Shown here in pieces: positions 17,537-25,187 of a stretch of DNA of 64,000 nucleotides. The translations under genes and the position numbers were made by a program. Below the pieces are notes generated by a model. The model saw only the letters and a program-made list of their open reading frames with translations. It had not been told where the DNA came from and made no database searches. Each line of letters begins with the position of its first letter. Position 1 is the stretch's first letter. The stretch is from Flavobacterium sp. (GTDB lineage Bacteria; Bacteroidota; Bacteroidia; Flavobacteriales; Flavobacteriaceae). The DNA is taken from the NCBI RefSeq assembly GCF_027533505.1, contig NZ_JAPZUB010000037.1, positions 62,001-126,000 of the forward strand. The letters are read 5' to 3'.

Positions 17537-18357
17537 GGTAATGTATTTTGGTAAATTCCTAATATTTTAAATGATAAAGCCATCAAGTTGAGCAAAGCAG
17601 CCGCCTTTTCAAAATCGGCATAATCTTCAAACGTCACATCGACAAAAAAGGCATAGGTAAACGGCGATTCGATTTTGGGGAGCGATTGAATTTTGGTCAG
17701 GTTCAAGCGGCAATCGCTCATCACATTGAGTATAGCGGCCAAACTCCCGCGTTGGTGGTGGAGTTCAAACTTGATAGACGCTTTATTGATTTGGGGTGAA
17801 AGCGCATTGGGTTGGCGCGACACGATGGCAAACCGCGTAAGGTTATTGTTCACGGTTTGAATCTCAGGGGCGATAACTTCGAGGGCAAACAATTCTGCTG
17901 CCACCACACTTCCTATTGCGGCGATACCCTGTAATTGTTGCGTTTGGATACGTCGTGCTGTTTCAGCAGTATCTTTATCTTCGACCAATTTAAGGTGGGG
18001 AAACCGTTTGAGAAACTCCATGCACTGCAATAAAGCCATCGGGTGCGAGTGAACTTCTTGAAGGGATTCCAACGACTGCCCGGGAAGCGCCATCAGGTTT
18101 TGTTGTATTTCCAGATAGTGTTCCCCGACGATATGAAAATCGTTACGATCAATCAAGGCGTAATTGGGCAGGATGGCACCGGCAATAGAGTTTTCTAATG
18201 CTATGACAGCCTGGGCGGCGCGACCGTTGAGTAAACTGTCGGCGACGGCTTCAAACGAGAGGCATTCTACCAACTCAAACGGCGTTTTAAAATACGCAAG
18301 AGCGACTTGATGGTGGAACGAACCTTGAATTCCTTGGATGGCTATTTGTGCTTTCAT
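17533..18357 (-). CDS. pheA: Prephenate dehydratase
   Basis: A 274-residue enzyme converting prephenate to phenylpyruvate. The catalytic domain (about 1-180) starts with IAIQGIQGSFHHQVALAYF and contains ALENSIAGAI near residue 57 and the TAETARRIQ segment. NNLTRFAIVSR carries the TRF-type substrate motif near 170. The C-terminal ACT domain (RGSLAAILNVMS, then QSLPKIESPFTYAFFVDV) is where Phe feedback normally binds. I choose the ATG at 18357, because the longer TTG start at 18363 lies in the T-tract of the attenuator terminator. It is first in the operon and is directly preceded by the leader peptide and terminator. Confidence 0.95.
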   Translation of the reverse strand: MKAQIAIQGIQGSFHHQVALAYFKTPFELVECLSFEAVADSLLNGRAAQAVIALENSIAGAILPNYALIDRNDFHIVGEHYLEIQQNLMALPGQSLESLQEVHSHPMALLQCMEFLKRFPHLKLVEDKDTAETARRIQTQQLQGIAAIGSVVAAELFALEVIAPEIQTVNNNLTRFAIVSRQPNALSPQINKASIKFELHHQRGSLAAILNVMSDCRLNLTKIQSLPKIESPFTYAFFVDVTFEDYADFEKAAALLNLMALSFKILGIYQNTLP

Positions 18358-18361
18358 GGGC

Positions 18362-18390
18362 AAAAAAAAATCCCGATGGAAATCGGGATT
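18362..18390 (-). terminator. Attenuator terminator in the phe/tyr operon leader
   Basis: Minus strand: AATCCCGAT, loop TTCC, ATCGGGATT (9-bp perfect stem), then a T9 tract ending five bases before the pheA ATG. It sits between a Phe/Tyr-rich leader peptide and the structural genes, which is the attenuation arrangement. A candidate competing pairing is GGGAATG in the leader (18436-18442) with CAATCCC of the terminator's 5' arm (6 of 7 pairs). Confidence 0.85.
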
Positions 18391-18411
18391 GTAGTATTGG
18401 TGCTTAATTTT

Positions 18412-18504
18412 TTACTTCTTGACGTAACACAAAACCATTCCCTTTTCCTTCGGTGCGAAGAAATAAAAGAAATACGTAACATAAGTATGGAATGTGTTTG
18501 ACAT
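18412..18504 (-). CDS. Phe/Tyr-rich leader peptide of the aromatic operon
   Basis: A 30-codon open frame, ATG at 18504 to TAA at 18412. Codons 5-16 read FHTYVTYFFYFF, with five Phe (six counting codon 5) and three Tyr among twelve codons; the rest is APKEKGMVLCYVKK. The aromatic cluster is what a ribosome-stalling attenuator for a phenylalanine/tyrosine operon needs. The terminator stem begins 21 bases after the stop. Stalling in the aromatic run (18457-18492) would leave the following GGGAATG segment free to pair with the terminator arm. Uninterrupted translation would cover it and allow termination. The aptness of the codons to the operon's products is strong evidence; no experiment supports it here. 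Confidence 0.85.
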   Translation of the reverse strand: MSNTFHTYVTYFFYFFAPKEKGMVLCYVKK

Positions 18505-18660
18505 AAATGATTGTTTGTGATGCTAATGTAGCAAAAAATTGGAGCCCATCCTTCGCTAAGCCCAAAAAAAATTACGAAAACGATTGAAATGAACTTCACT
18601 CGTATAAAACATCTTATTTCGCGCGAGAATTTCAATAAGCTCGTATACTTTCCACTCAAT

Positions 18661-18798
18661 GGGCGCGTTAAGGATGGAGGCCTTGCGAAGCTCGCCCGAG
18701 GTGACGAGGGCAGCGACGGCTGACAGCCTGACCTCGTGGGGGTAAATAATGTGCCTCTTCCTCGCATTATTTACCCCACGAGGGAACGCCCCAAAAAA
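18661..18798 (-). repeat. GGGCG-type intergenic repeat element, copy 1
   Basis: Read on the minus strand it starts TTTTTTGGGGCGTTCCCTCG and ends CCATCCTTAACGCGCCC. Near its head is a 19-bp inverted repeat, CCTCGTGGGG(G)TAAATAATG and its complement (18732-18783), around an 11-nt loop. A second copy lies at about 26250-26358. I recall elements with this head and tail as frequent in Flavobacteriia intergenic regions; no coding capacity is apparent. It abuts the gldA promoter. Confidence 0.7.
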
Positions 18799-18813
18799 TT
18801 GAATGAGAATCTG

Positions 18814-18821
18814 TACCTTTG
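18814..18821 (+). promoter_or_regulatory. -7 element upstream of gldA
   Basis: TACCTTTG matches TAnnTTTG and lies 19 bases before the gldA ATG. The only nearby TTG (18799-18801) is 12 bp away, shorter than usual. The expected -33 position falls at the end of the GGGCG repeat element, which may have altered it. Confidence 0.5.
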
Positions 18822-18840
18822 TGTCAAATACATTACCATC

Positions 18841-19746
18841 ATGTCTATAGAAGTTCAAGCGGTTTCGAAATATTACGGGGCACAAAAAGCCTTAGATGCT
18901 GTATCATTTTCTGTTCAAAAAGGAGAAATTGTAGGATTCTTGGGTCCGAACGGCGCTGGAAAATCGACCTTGATGAAAATCTTAACTACTTTTCTGAGTG
19001 CCGACGAAGGTTCGGCCGCCATCAACGGACATGATGTAGTGGCGCAAGCGAAGGCGGTGCAACGAGTGGTAGGATATTTGCCCGAACATAATCCGCTCTA
19101 CCTCGATCTGTACGTACGCGAATATTTGGCGTTTAATGCGGATGTGTATCGTATCCCGAAAACGCGTATCGAAGAAGTGATCGCTTTAACGGGATTGACC
19201 CCCGAATCGCATAAAAAAATCGGGCAACTCTCCAAGGGCTACCGGCAACGTGTGGGATTGGCTACCGCTTTGTTGCATGATCCGGAAGTTTTAATTTTGG
19301 ACGAACCCACGACGGGACTCGACCCAAACCAGTTGGTAGAAATTCGCAACGTCATCCGTCAGGTGGGGAAAAATAAAACCGTTTTCTTATCAACCCACAT
19401 CATGCAGGAGGTGGAAGCCTTGTGCGATCGAGTGATTATCATCAATCAGGGAAAAATTGTAACCGACAAGAAGTTGGATAAACTCGTCGACGAAGTCACC
19501 GTTCAGGTGCTGGAGGTGGAGTTTGATCAAGACTTGGAGGCGCATGTTTTGGAAACACTCCCCGGACTGACACATGTTCGAAAAACCAAAGAGCGCGTAT
19601 GGGAACTTACTTTTCAAACCGAAGAAGACCCGCGGGTACAATTGTTTGATTTTGCTACGGCACAAGGAGTTCGTGCCTTGCAAATTGTGACAAAAAGCAA
19701 GAATTTGGAGCAAATTTTCCGCGAAAAAACAACGACAAAACGTTAA
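18841..19746 (+). CDS. gldA: Gliding-motility ABC transporter ATPase GldA
   Basis: The 301-residue ATP-binding subunit has Walker A GFLGPNGAGKST near residue 32, signature LSKGYRQRVGLATALLHDP near 134, and Walker B VLILDEPTTGLDPNQL, followed by the H-loop FLSTHIMQEV. The sequence starting MSIEVQAVSKYYGAQKALDA is very close to GldA of Flavobacterium as I remember it. In that genus it works with GldF and GldG, which are encoded elsewhere (not in this window), and is needed for gliding. The ATG at 18841 is chosen over an in-frame upstream start inside the repeat element. Its stop shares TTAA with the convergent gene. Confidence 0.92.
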   Translation: MSIEVQAVSKYYGAQKALDAVSFSVQKGEIVGFLGPNGAGKSTLMKILTTFLSADEGSAAINGHDVVAQAKAVQRVVGYLPEHNPLYLDLYVREYLAFNADVYRIPKTRIEEVIALTGLTPESHKKIGQLSKGYRQRVGLATALLHDPEVLILDEPTTGLDPNQLVEIRNVIRQVGKNKTVFLSTHIMQEVEALCDRVIIINQGKIVTDKKLDKLVDEVTVQVLEVEFDQDLEAHVLETLPGLTHVRKTKERVWELTFQTEEDPRVQLFDFATAQGVRALQIVTKSKNLEQIFREKTTTKR

Positions 19747-20489
19747 GGATACAGCAATTGCCCTTGGTAGGTAGTTTCTACCGCTATTAGTGGAGGAACA
19801 TGGGTCATACGTACATTTCCAGTACTTACAATCTTACCTGAAATTTTTTGAAGCGGATGCACCAAAAGGTCGTTCGACCCACGGTGGAAAATCACTACTT
19901 CGTTTGCTACCAGTTGGGGGGCTTCGACGCGGCTATCTCCAGCCCAAATCAGGTATTGTGCTTGCTGCGTTTGACCGCTGAGATAAAAGCGCGCCACATT
20001 GTTGGATTGCACAACAACTTGATAGTTTTGAACTTCTAGAAAAAAATCGCCTGTGCCCGCTCCGGATACGCCATCACCATCCTCGTCAAGCGCAAATAAT
20101 CGCACAATAGGATAGGTCAAAACGCCATTGGAGCGGATATCTTGTTCGGTTTTGGAGTAAATTTCTTCAATATTGGGCGCGGTAATTTTAAGGATTGCGG
20201 TTCCGTATTCGCGGGTCCAATTGCATTGCGAGGCATCGCGCAACATCAGGCGATTGCCGTCTTGGGAGACTTGTACATTGTTGATGAGATTTTCTCCGGC
20301 TTCAATATAAACCTTATACTCGGGTCCTTGGGTTATTTCGACTCCGATGCCACGGTAGACTTCGAGTCGTGTAAACGGACTTACGGGAACTTCACGCAAA
20401 AGGCGCGTACCTTCTGATTCGATACAATCCATAGGACGTTCACAACGAATAAACAACATTACTAAACAGCAATAGAACAACGGCTTCAT
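19743..20489 (-). CDS. Head-GIN domain (DUF2807) lipoprotein
   Basis: The start at 20489 gives MKPLFYCCLVMLFIRCERP, a signal peptide with a Cys at residue 16 or at DC further on that could be lipidated. A longer start at 20582 would overlap the upstream gene. The mature part (248 residues in all) carries FTRLEVYRGIGVEITQGPEY, the typical opening of the head-GIN putative autotransporter-adhesin domain, and repeating beta-helix-like hydrophobic patterns. Probably periplasmic or surface located; function is unknown. It begins two bases after the stop of the PagL-like gene (one operon). Its TAA overlaps the gldA TAA on the other strand. Confidence 0.85.
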   Translation of the reverse strand: MKPLFYCCLVMLFIRCERPMDCIESEGTRLLREVPVSPFTRLEVYRGIGVEITQGPEYKVYIEAGENLINNVQVSQDGNRLMLRDASQCNWTREYGTAILKITAPNIEEIYSKTEQDIRSNGVLTYPIVRLFALDEDGDGVSGAGTGDFFLEVQNYQVVVQSNNVARFYLSGQTQQAQYLIWAGDSRVEAPQLVANEVVIFHRGSNDLLVHPLQKISGKIVSTGNVRMTHVPPLIAVETTYQGQLLYP

Positions 20490-20491
20490 AC

Positions 20492-21580
20492 TTATAATCG
20501 AATGCCTATACCCCACTCGATGGCTTCGGCGAGGAATAGATGGGTTTTTAAACTTAAAGAAGAATAGACCTTCGGAGTCCAATAGTATTTGAGTCCGATA
20601 CGGTCATAGATGGGAATGTCATTTTGCAATCGATCGTAGACATAGTAGCCCACTTGCGCTTCAAACGAAAGACGGTTGATGTACCATTCGTAACCCGCAA
20701 ACAATCCCACTCTACGGTAATCGGTATCGGGGTCAATCTGATCTTCGGGAAAGGCTGCCGATTTGTAGCGGATAAAATCTTTGAGGCTTTGGGTTAGAAA
20801 AACATCGACTCCGAATTGAAGTCCCGACTTACGGTTCAAGCGTTTATCGACATAGGCGCCCAAATGTAAAAAAGGATATTGGCCACTATTGATAACCGAA
20901 CTTTCATTGACGCCAGTGCGCGCAACGATGTTGTAATGCCATGGCTGTCGGTAGTTGATCGTGTCTTTTGCCAAAGTACTGATGGCCTTTTCGGCTGATT
21001 TTGGGGAACTGTAGGTGAGACCGAGGTTGAGTCCATACGAATTGATGCCGCTGTTGGGCGACTTGGTCCGTCCGTTGGAGTAATGGGTAAAAAGAAAACC
21101 CGCTTGCATCGTCCAAGGAGAGCGAAATAAAGGAATTTGGTAGTGCAAACCCAGGTTGATATTGGCTAGCAAAGGACTCCCAAACGCTTTATTCTTGCTA
21201 TTGGTGACCTTGTCATACGGCTGATTCATGTAGGCCACTCCAGCGGCCGTGGTGAGTCGTACATGACGGTTTAGAAAAAAGAATTGAAACTGCCCGCCGA
21301 CGGCCCAACTTTGTCCGAGAAAACGATTGTTGAAATCCTGATACAAAAGATATATACCGTAATTGGGATTATCGTAGGTGCGGTGCCACTCTTTGCTTCC
21401 GTGGGTTTGCCAATTGTAGGCCAACATTACCCCTTCGGGATGGCCTTGCAAATGATATAGGTCGGGCGAATGCGGCATAACATTCCCGCGAAACAGACTT
21501 AATTCCCATTGTGGTGTAACCCCTGTCGACTGCGCCCATAGAAGTTGTATTCCGCACAAAAAGAAAAAAATACTGCGCAT
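20492..21580 (-). CDS. PagL-like outer-membrane protein (acyloxyacyl hydrolase family)
   Basis: A 362-residue exported beta-barrel protein with signal peptide MRSIFFFLCGIQLLWAQ. Alternating aromatic/polar strands run to the C-terminus, which ends in IRL. The segment FLFTHYSNGRTKSPNSGIN near residue 170 matches the His-x-Ser-Asn motif of PagL-type lipid A 3-O-deacylases, where His and Ser are catalytic. The acidic third residue could not be located with confidence. The natural substrate may be lipid A or another acylated glycolipid. It precedes the head-GIN lipoprotein gene with a 2-bp gap. Confidence 0.75.
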   Translation of the reverse strand: MRSIFFFLCGIQLLWAQSTGVTPQWELSLFRGNVMPHSPDLYHLQGHPEGVMLAYNWQTHGSKEWHRTYDNPNYGIYLLYQDFNNRFLGQSWAVGGQFQFFFLNRHVRLTTAAGVAYMNQPYDKVTNSKNKAFGSPLLANINLGLHYQIPLFRSPWTMQAGFLFTHYSNGRTKSPNSGINSYGLNLGLTYSSPKSAEKAISTLAKDTINYRQPWHYNIVARTGVNESSVINSGQYPFLHLGAYVDKRLNRKSGLQFGVDVFLTQSLKDFIRYKSAAFPEDQIDPDTDYRRVGLFAGYEWYINRLSFEAQVGYYVYDRLQNDIPIYDRIGLKYYWTPKVYSSLSLKTHLFLAEAIEWGIGIRL

Positions 21581-21703
21581 GGTAAGAGGTTAGGTGTTGC
21601 AAATATAGCGGAAATTGGGAATTATGAATTTTAAATGATTTATACTAAAAAATTGCGTACTATTTCTTATTTTTAAAGAGTGAAAGAATCAAATATAACT
21701 GCC

Positions 21704-22330
21704 ATGAAGAATTATCTACTTTTCCTTTTATTCCTTTTTATTGGATGTTCTAATCCAGATAATACAATTGAAATCTATTTACTAAAATCTCGTGCTAAAA
21801 ATAAATATGGTATTTCACCAGATGAATTTAGAAAAATCAATACGTCTATTGAGAATGAGGGATTTGATATTGGTCGTTTTTCTACCGTTGATACACTAAA
21901 TAAGAAGATTAATTTTGCAGGAGAATTTGATATTTATGAATCAAAATTAGAGGATAAACCGTTTATTTCTGATGAAGAAATTGAATATCTTGATTTGAAA
22001 ACTAATAAAATAAAGTTTACAGAATCTGCAGCTGTAAAAATAAGCTCTTTAAGGGCTTCAATGCGGGAAGGAACTCAATTTGTAATAACGAATAACAAAA
22101 AGCCAGTTTTCGGAGGGTATTTTTGGAATACTTTTTCTTCTTTTGGAAGCGATTGGAATTGCATTTCTTATGTCCATAACCTAAAAGATCATCCTGAAAA
22201 AGAGCAATATAACCATATACTTTACAAAGGTAATGGAATGGGATTTTGGCTAAACAATCAAGTCGACTTAAACAAATACCTTAAATTTTTACACGCATTG
22301 GAAGAATCAAATAAATTAAAAAATAGATAG
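21704..22330 (+). CDS. Hypothetical lipoprotein
   Basis: The ATG at 21704 gives MKNYLLFLLFLFIGCSNPDN, a lipoprotein signal peptide with Cys at residue 15; a GTG 24 bases upstream in frame is less likely. The product has 208 residues and is probably periplasmic. The middle part (KIKFTESAAVKISSL, then REGTQFVITNNKKPVFGGYF) faintly recalls SecD/SecF periplasmic P1-type folds, but I cannot assign a family. The gene is clearly more AT-rich than its neighbours, as is the Abi gene behind it, which suggests a transferred segment. No terminator was seen after it on the plus strand. Confidence 0.7.
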   Translation: MKNYLLFLLFLFIGCSNPDNTIEIYLLKSRAKNKYGISPDEFRKINTSIENEGFDIGRFSTVDTLNKKINFAGEFDIYESKLEDKPFISDEEIEYLDLKTNKIKFTESAAVKISSLRASMREGTQFVITNNKKPVFGGYFWNTFSSFGSDWNCISYVHNLKDHPEKEQYNHILYKGNGMGFWLNNQVDLNKYLKFLHALEESNKLKNR

Positions 22331-22473
22331 TAAAAACCAATAGGAACTGTAGTATAAAATTGTCTTTTTTAGCTTCCTTATCATTTTATCTTAGTAACAA
22401 ATAATCGAGTTCACTTTGTATACCATTAATCGTTTGTGGCGGGAAGTAGTTGGCAGAGCAAAACTGGAAGTAT

Positions 22474-22501
22474 AAAAAAAGCCTTCCATTACTGAAAGGC
22501 T
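22474..22501 (-). terminator. Terminator of the small RNA
   Basis: Minus strand AGCCTTTC-AGTAAT-GGAAGGCT (8-bp stem with one wobble) followed by seven T. The mirror hairpin on the plus strand has no T-run, so termination is directional. Confidence 0.85.
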
Positions 22502-22554
22502 AAATTTCTTAAACTTGGTTACGTTATCAACGACAAGAGGCTTGACCAAGCATC
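22474..22554 (-). ncRNA. Small structured RNA divergent to the Abi gene
   Basis: A complete small transcription unit on the minus strand: consensus promoter at 22561-22591, expected 5' end near 22554, intrinsic terminator at 22474-22501, giving an RNA of about 80 nt. The body folds by inspection into a closed stem CTTGGT/ACCAAG (22545-22550 with 22514-22519). This encloses two side-by-side mini-hairpins, CAAG-CCT-CTTG (22534-22544) and CGTT-GAT-AACG (22522-22532), a compact three-way junction. The terminator stem is AGCCTTTC/GGAAGGCT with loop AGTAAT. No convincing ORF is present. It is antisense to the leader of any abi mRNA that starts upstream. A role as RNA antitoxin or regulator of the Abi protein is inferred from position only. 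Confidence 0.7.
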
Positions 22555-22560
22555 ACAGTA

Positions 22561-22591
22561 CAAAAATAAAAATATTCGTTCATTTGACCAA
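22561..22591 (-). promoter_or_regulatory. Promoter of the small RNA
   Basis: Minus strand TTG (22589-22591), 20-bp spacer, TATTTTTG (22561-22568), an exact match to the Bacteroidetes consensus. The 9-mer ttgaccaag occurs both here (22584-22592) and in the RNA body (22542-22550), a possible protein-binding direct repeat. Confidence 0.75.
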
Positions 22592-22596
22592 GAAAT

Positions 22597-23334
22597 ATGC
22601 AATTTATTAAATTCAAACACTATTTTTCTTCGGCTAGAATTAGTAGGTATTATGAAGCTTCTGGAAATTCAGAACAAAAAACAATAAAACTTTACAAAGC
22701 AAATTTAGCCGTTTCAAAATCATTTCATCCCCTTTTAGTAATTTTTGAGGTAATTCTTAGAAATAGAATTAATGAAGTCTTTACATCCTATTTTGGTGAT
22801 CCAGATTGGATACTAAATCAAAAAAAAGGATTTATGGTCGATCCGTCTCTTACTTATACTTATAAGAAAACTGGTATAGTAAAAACAAATAGATTCCTTT
22901 TAAATCAGGTTAATCTTGCTGAAAATCGACTGATTAAAAATGGCATAGTGATAACAAGTGGAAAAATTATTTCCGAACAAACATTGGGTTTTTGGACCGA
23001 CTTATTCGAAGTTCATCATTACAAACTTTTGAAAGGTAATCCGATTAAAATTTTTACTTCTCTTCCAGCCGGTTTTGGGCGAAAGGAAGTAAACGATGAA
23101 TTAGATAAAGTTCGCCGATTTAGAAATAGAATAAATCACAACGAACCTATTTGTTTCAAAGGGAACACTATTGATTTTACTGAAACTCGCGAAGTTTATA
23201 ACTCAATAATCAATCTTTTAAGTTGGATTGATCCAGAACTTCCAAAGTTCATTCGTGATATTGATATGATAAAACAAAATATAAAAAAAGCGGAAAAAAT
23301 AAAATTACATTTTATTCAACGTCTTTATTATTAG
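22597..23334 (+). CDS. Abi family (AbiD/AbiF-like) HEPN protein
   Basis: A 245-residue protein of the abortive-infection Abi_2 type. The N-terminal part has SSARISRYYEASGNSEQKTI and LYKANLAVSKSFHPLLVIFE, leading to VILRNRINEVF (residues 52-62). The C-terminal part has LGFWTDLFEVHHYKLLKG and VRRFRNRINHNEPI (172-185). The latter carries the HEPN RNase motif R-x4-H (Arg176, His181). The first motif, Arg55-Asn56...Glu60, lacks the His, so only one canonical motif is seen. Members are phage-defence toxins presumed to cleave RNA. The gene is AT-rich, has no recognisable promoter of its own, and starts six bases from a divergent small-RNA promoter. Confidence 0.85.
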   Translation: MQFIKFKHYFSSARISRYYEASGNSEQKTIKLYKANLAVSKSFHPLLVIFEVILRNRINEVFTSYFGDPDWILNQKKGFMVDPSLTYTYKKTGIVKTNRFLLNQVNLAENRLIKNGIVITSGKIISEQTLGFWTDLFEVHHYKLLKGNPIKIFTSLPAGFGRKEVNDELDKVRRFRNRINHNEPICFKGNTIDFTETREVYNSIINLLSWIDPELPKFIRDIDMIKQNIKKAEKIKLHFIQRLYY

Positions 23335-23444
23335 TTAATAGTCTTCCTGTCAATGACAACCTCCATGCGATTATTTCAACTCTGGTAGCATTTCTAAATA
23401 AACAACTTCATCCCTTTCTAAATTCAACTCGAATTATCAGACCT

Positions 23445-25031
23445 CTACTCCTTCACCACTTTCTGAGTCAAGCGTTCGCCTGAGGGTAAGCGCACTTGTA
23501 CAAAATAAACCCCTTTATCGAACGGTGATAAGTCCACTACCGCCACTTGTTTGTGGGTTAATAACTGCTTACCTGTGGCATCAAAAACCGTAACCTCAGC
23601 ATAGGTTTGCCCCAACTCAACGCTAGCCGTAGTGGGGTTCGGATGAAAAGCGGGGGTGTGCGGATGAAAACTTGGATTTTGCAATGAAATATAATCTTGA
23701 TAGCGGTATAACACAGCACTTACCATTACGACCAATTTATTATCGCCTTGCAAGTGTGCAAATCGCGCCCAATCCCAAGCGGTCACATCATTCAAATAAT
23801 ACCCATTTGACATAAATGCAGTATCAAGTGTTGTATTTTCATTCAACTGTGCAATGATGTAATTGTACGAATTATTTTGGCGTACCGACATGCATACAAT
23901 GTACTTTCCGTTGGGCATTTGTAACAAATGATCAGCGATAATCCCAGGGTAATTTTCGGCACCAATGGTATTGTGATTCGGTACAGCAATATTCGTTAGA
24001 TTTAGACCATCGCCACTAAATGAGAGATCCAAAATTCCATTAGCATCCAATTTCCCAAAAGCCAAACCGCCCGTTATATTCAACCCACTTACCATTAAAC
24101 TACCGTTGGGCTGTGGGAAAATTTTCGCTGGATATGTTTTCCCTCCAAAAGCCAATTGTGCAATTCCATTGGTGCCAAATACGGCATTAAGCGTGCCATT
24201 GGGGGTAATTTTCATAACGGTAAGATTAGAACTCGAATTTGAAGGAATAACATTACCGAAAACGAGTATATTTCCATTTTCAGCTTCATAGATTTCCGAA
24301 AAACTATCGGTACCAGTGAGCGGAGATTCAAAAATACCATTGACACCAAAAGTAGTATCCACAGCGCCTGCTTCTGTAAAGCGAATGGCTAATCCGCTGC
24401 CGTCGTAATTGGTTCCCCCTAAAAACCAATAATTATACCCTACAGCAATAATACGCCCCTGACTATCAACATATACATCGGTTAATCGCTCATCGTTGGG
24501 ATCGGCGCTGTTTTCAACATAAGTATTCAAAATTCGCACTCCGTTTGTACCAAAACCGGTATCTTTCGTTCCGTTGGCATTTAATCGACAAATAAACACA
24601 CGGTAATCCGTTGAAAATCCGCCTAAGTTGTGACTGCGACCCACTAAAAGAATTTTTCCATCACTTTGTACGGTAATTCCTGAAACATCAAATCGTTCAG
24701 CATGATTGTTTGAGGTAAACAAAGCAATTCCATTGGTCCCAAATGTGGTATCTAAACTGCCATTTTCTAAATATTTTCGAACACCAATCGTTGGAGCTAA
24801 ATTGGGAAATTGTGGACTGAAATTGGGATTCAAAGAATACGGTATCAATACTTTATTGTCTGCATAAAAATAATGGGCATTCGATACCCCATTAATGCCG
24901 CTGCTGTAAATATTCCCCGAGGGCAACCCTGTATCATTGACACCTCCATTGCCATAGGTTGGATCCAACACCAATTGAGCCGTCGTCAAGGACGAAAAGC
25001 AAAGCAAAAAAAGAAACGTGATTGTTCTCAT
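23445..25031 (-). CDS. Secreted delta-60-repeat protein with type IX sorting domain
   Basis: The ATG at 25031 gives MRTITFLFLLCFSSLTTAQ, a signal peptide; the GTG five codons upstream is less likely. The 528-residue product has repeated units of the form LDTTFGTNGIALF / KILLVGRS, about every 50-60 residues (residues about 20-420). These match the delta-60 / beta-propeller-like repeat. A C-terminal domain of about 70 residues (NPTTASVELGQTYAEVTVFD, LSPFDKGVYFVQV, LTQKVVKE) is the type A sorting signal of the type IX secretion system. It is therefore expected at the surface or outside the cell. Its binding partner is unknown. PorT/SprT of the same system is at 57.3 kb. Confidence 0.9.
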   Translation of the reverse strand: MRTITFLFLLCFSSLTTAQLVLDPTYGNGGVNDTGLPSGNIYSSGINGVSNAHYFYADNKVLIPYSLNPNFSPQFPNLAPTIGVRKYLENGSLDTTFGTNGIALFTSNNHAERFDVSGITVQSDGKILLVGRSHNLGGFSTDYRVFICRLNANGTKDTGFGTNGVRILNTYVENSADPNDERLTDVYVDSQGRIIAVGYNYWFLGGTNYDGSGLAIRFTEAGAVDTTFGVNGIFESPLTGTDSFSEIYEAENGNILVFGNVIPSNSSSNLTVMKITPNGTLNAVFGTNGIAQLAFGGKTYPAKIFPQPNGSLMVSGLNITGGLAFGKLDANGILDLSFSGDGLNLTNIAVPNHNTIGAENYPGIIADHLLQMPNGKYIVCMSVRQNNSYNYIIAQLNENTTLDTAFMSNGYYLNDVTAWDWARFAHLQGDNKLVVMVSAVLYRYQDYISLQNPSFHPHTPAFHPNPTTASVELGQTYAEVTVFDATGKQLLTHKQVAVVDLSPFDKGVYFVQVRLPSGERLTQKVVKE

Positions 25032-25123
25032 GGTCGTATTTTTCACAAATATAAAAGAAACGACGCATAATCAAAGCGTTATGCCCCCCAACCCTCTAAT
25101 GTCTAATGTCCAACGACTAAAGT

Positions 25124-25160
25124 CTAAAAAAACCTGCTCCACCGAAGTGAACCAGGTTTT
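25124..25160 (-). terminator. Intrinsic terminator of the met operon (after metF)
   Basis: Minus strand AAAACCTG...CAGGTTTTTTT with an inner TCAC-TTCG-GTGG tetraloop stem. It lies about 28 bases after the metF stop. Confidence 0.88.
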
Positions 25161-25187
25161 CGAATATACAGGTTAGTTAGTCGCTTT

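Noticed and set aside
18358..18363. TTG start for prephenate dehydratase at 18363
   Set aside because: It lies at the end of the terminator T-tract; the ATG two codons later is the natural start.
18736..18840. N-terminal extension of gldA starting in the repeat element
   Set aside because: The extension is encoded by the palindrome and crosses a TACCTTTG -7 element; the family start MSIEVQ is at 18841.
22480..22501. Plus-strand terminator after the lipoprotein gene
   Set aside because: The hairpin is present on the plus strand but is followed by TAAATTTC, not a T-run; the T7 tract is on the minus strand only.
22331..22596. Plus-strand promoter for the Abi gene
   Set aside because: Candidates such as TTCATTTG and TAATCGTTTG do not fit TAnnTTTG with a correctly spaced TTG.
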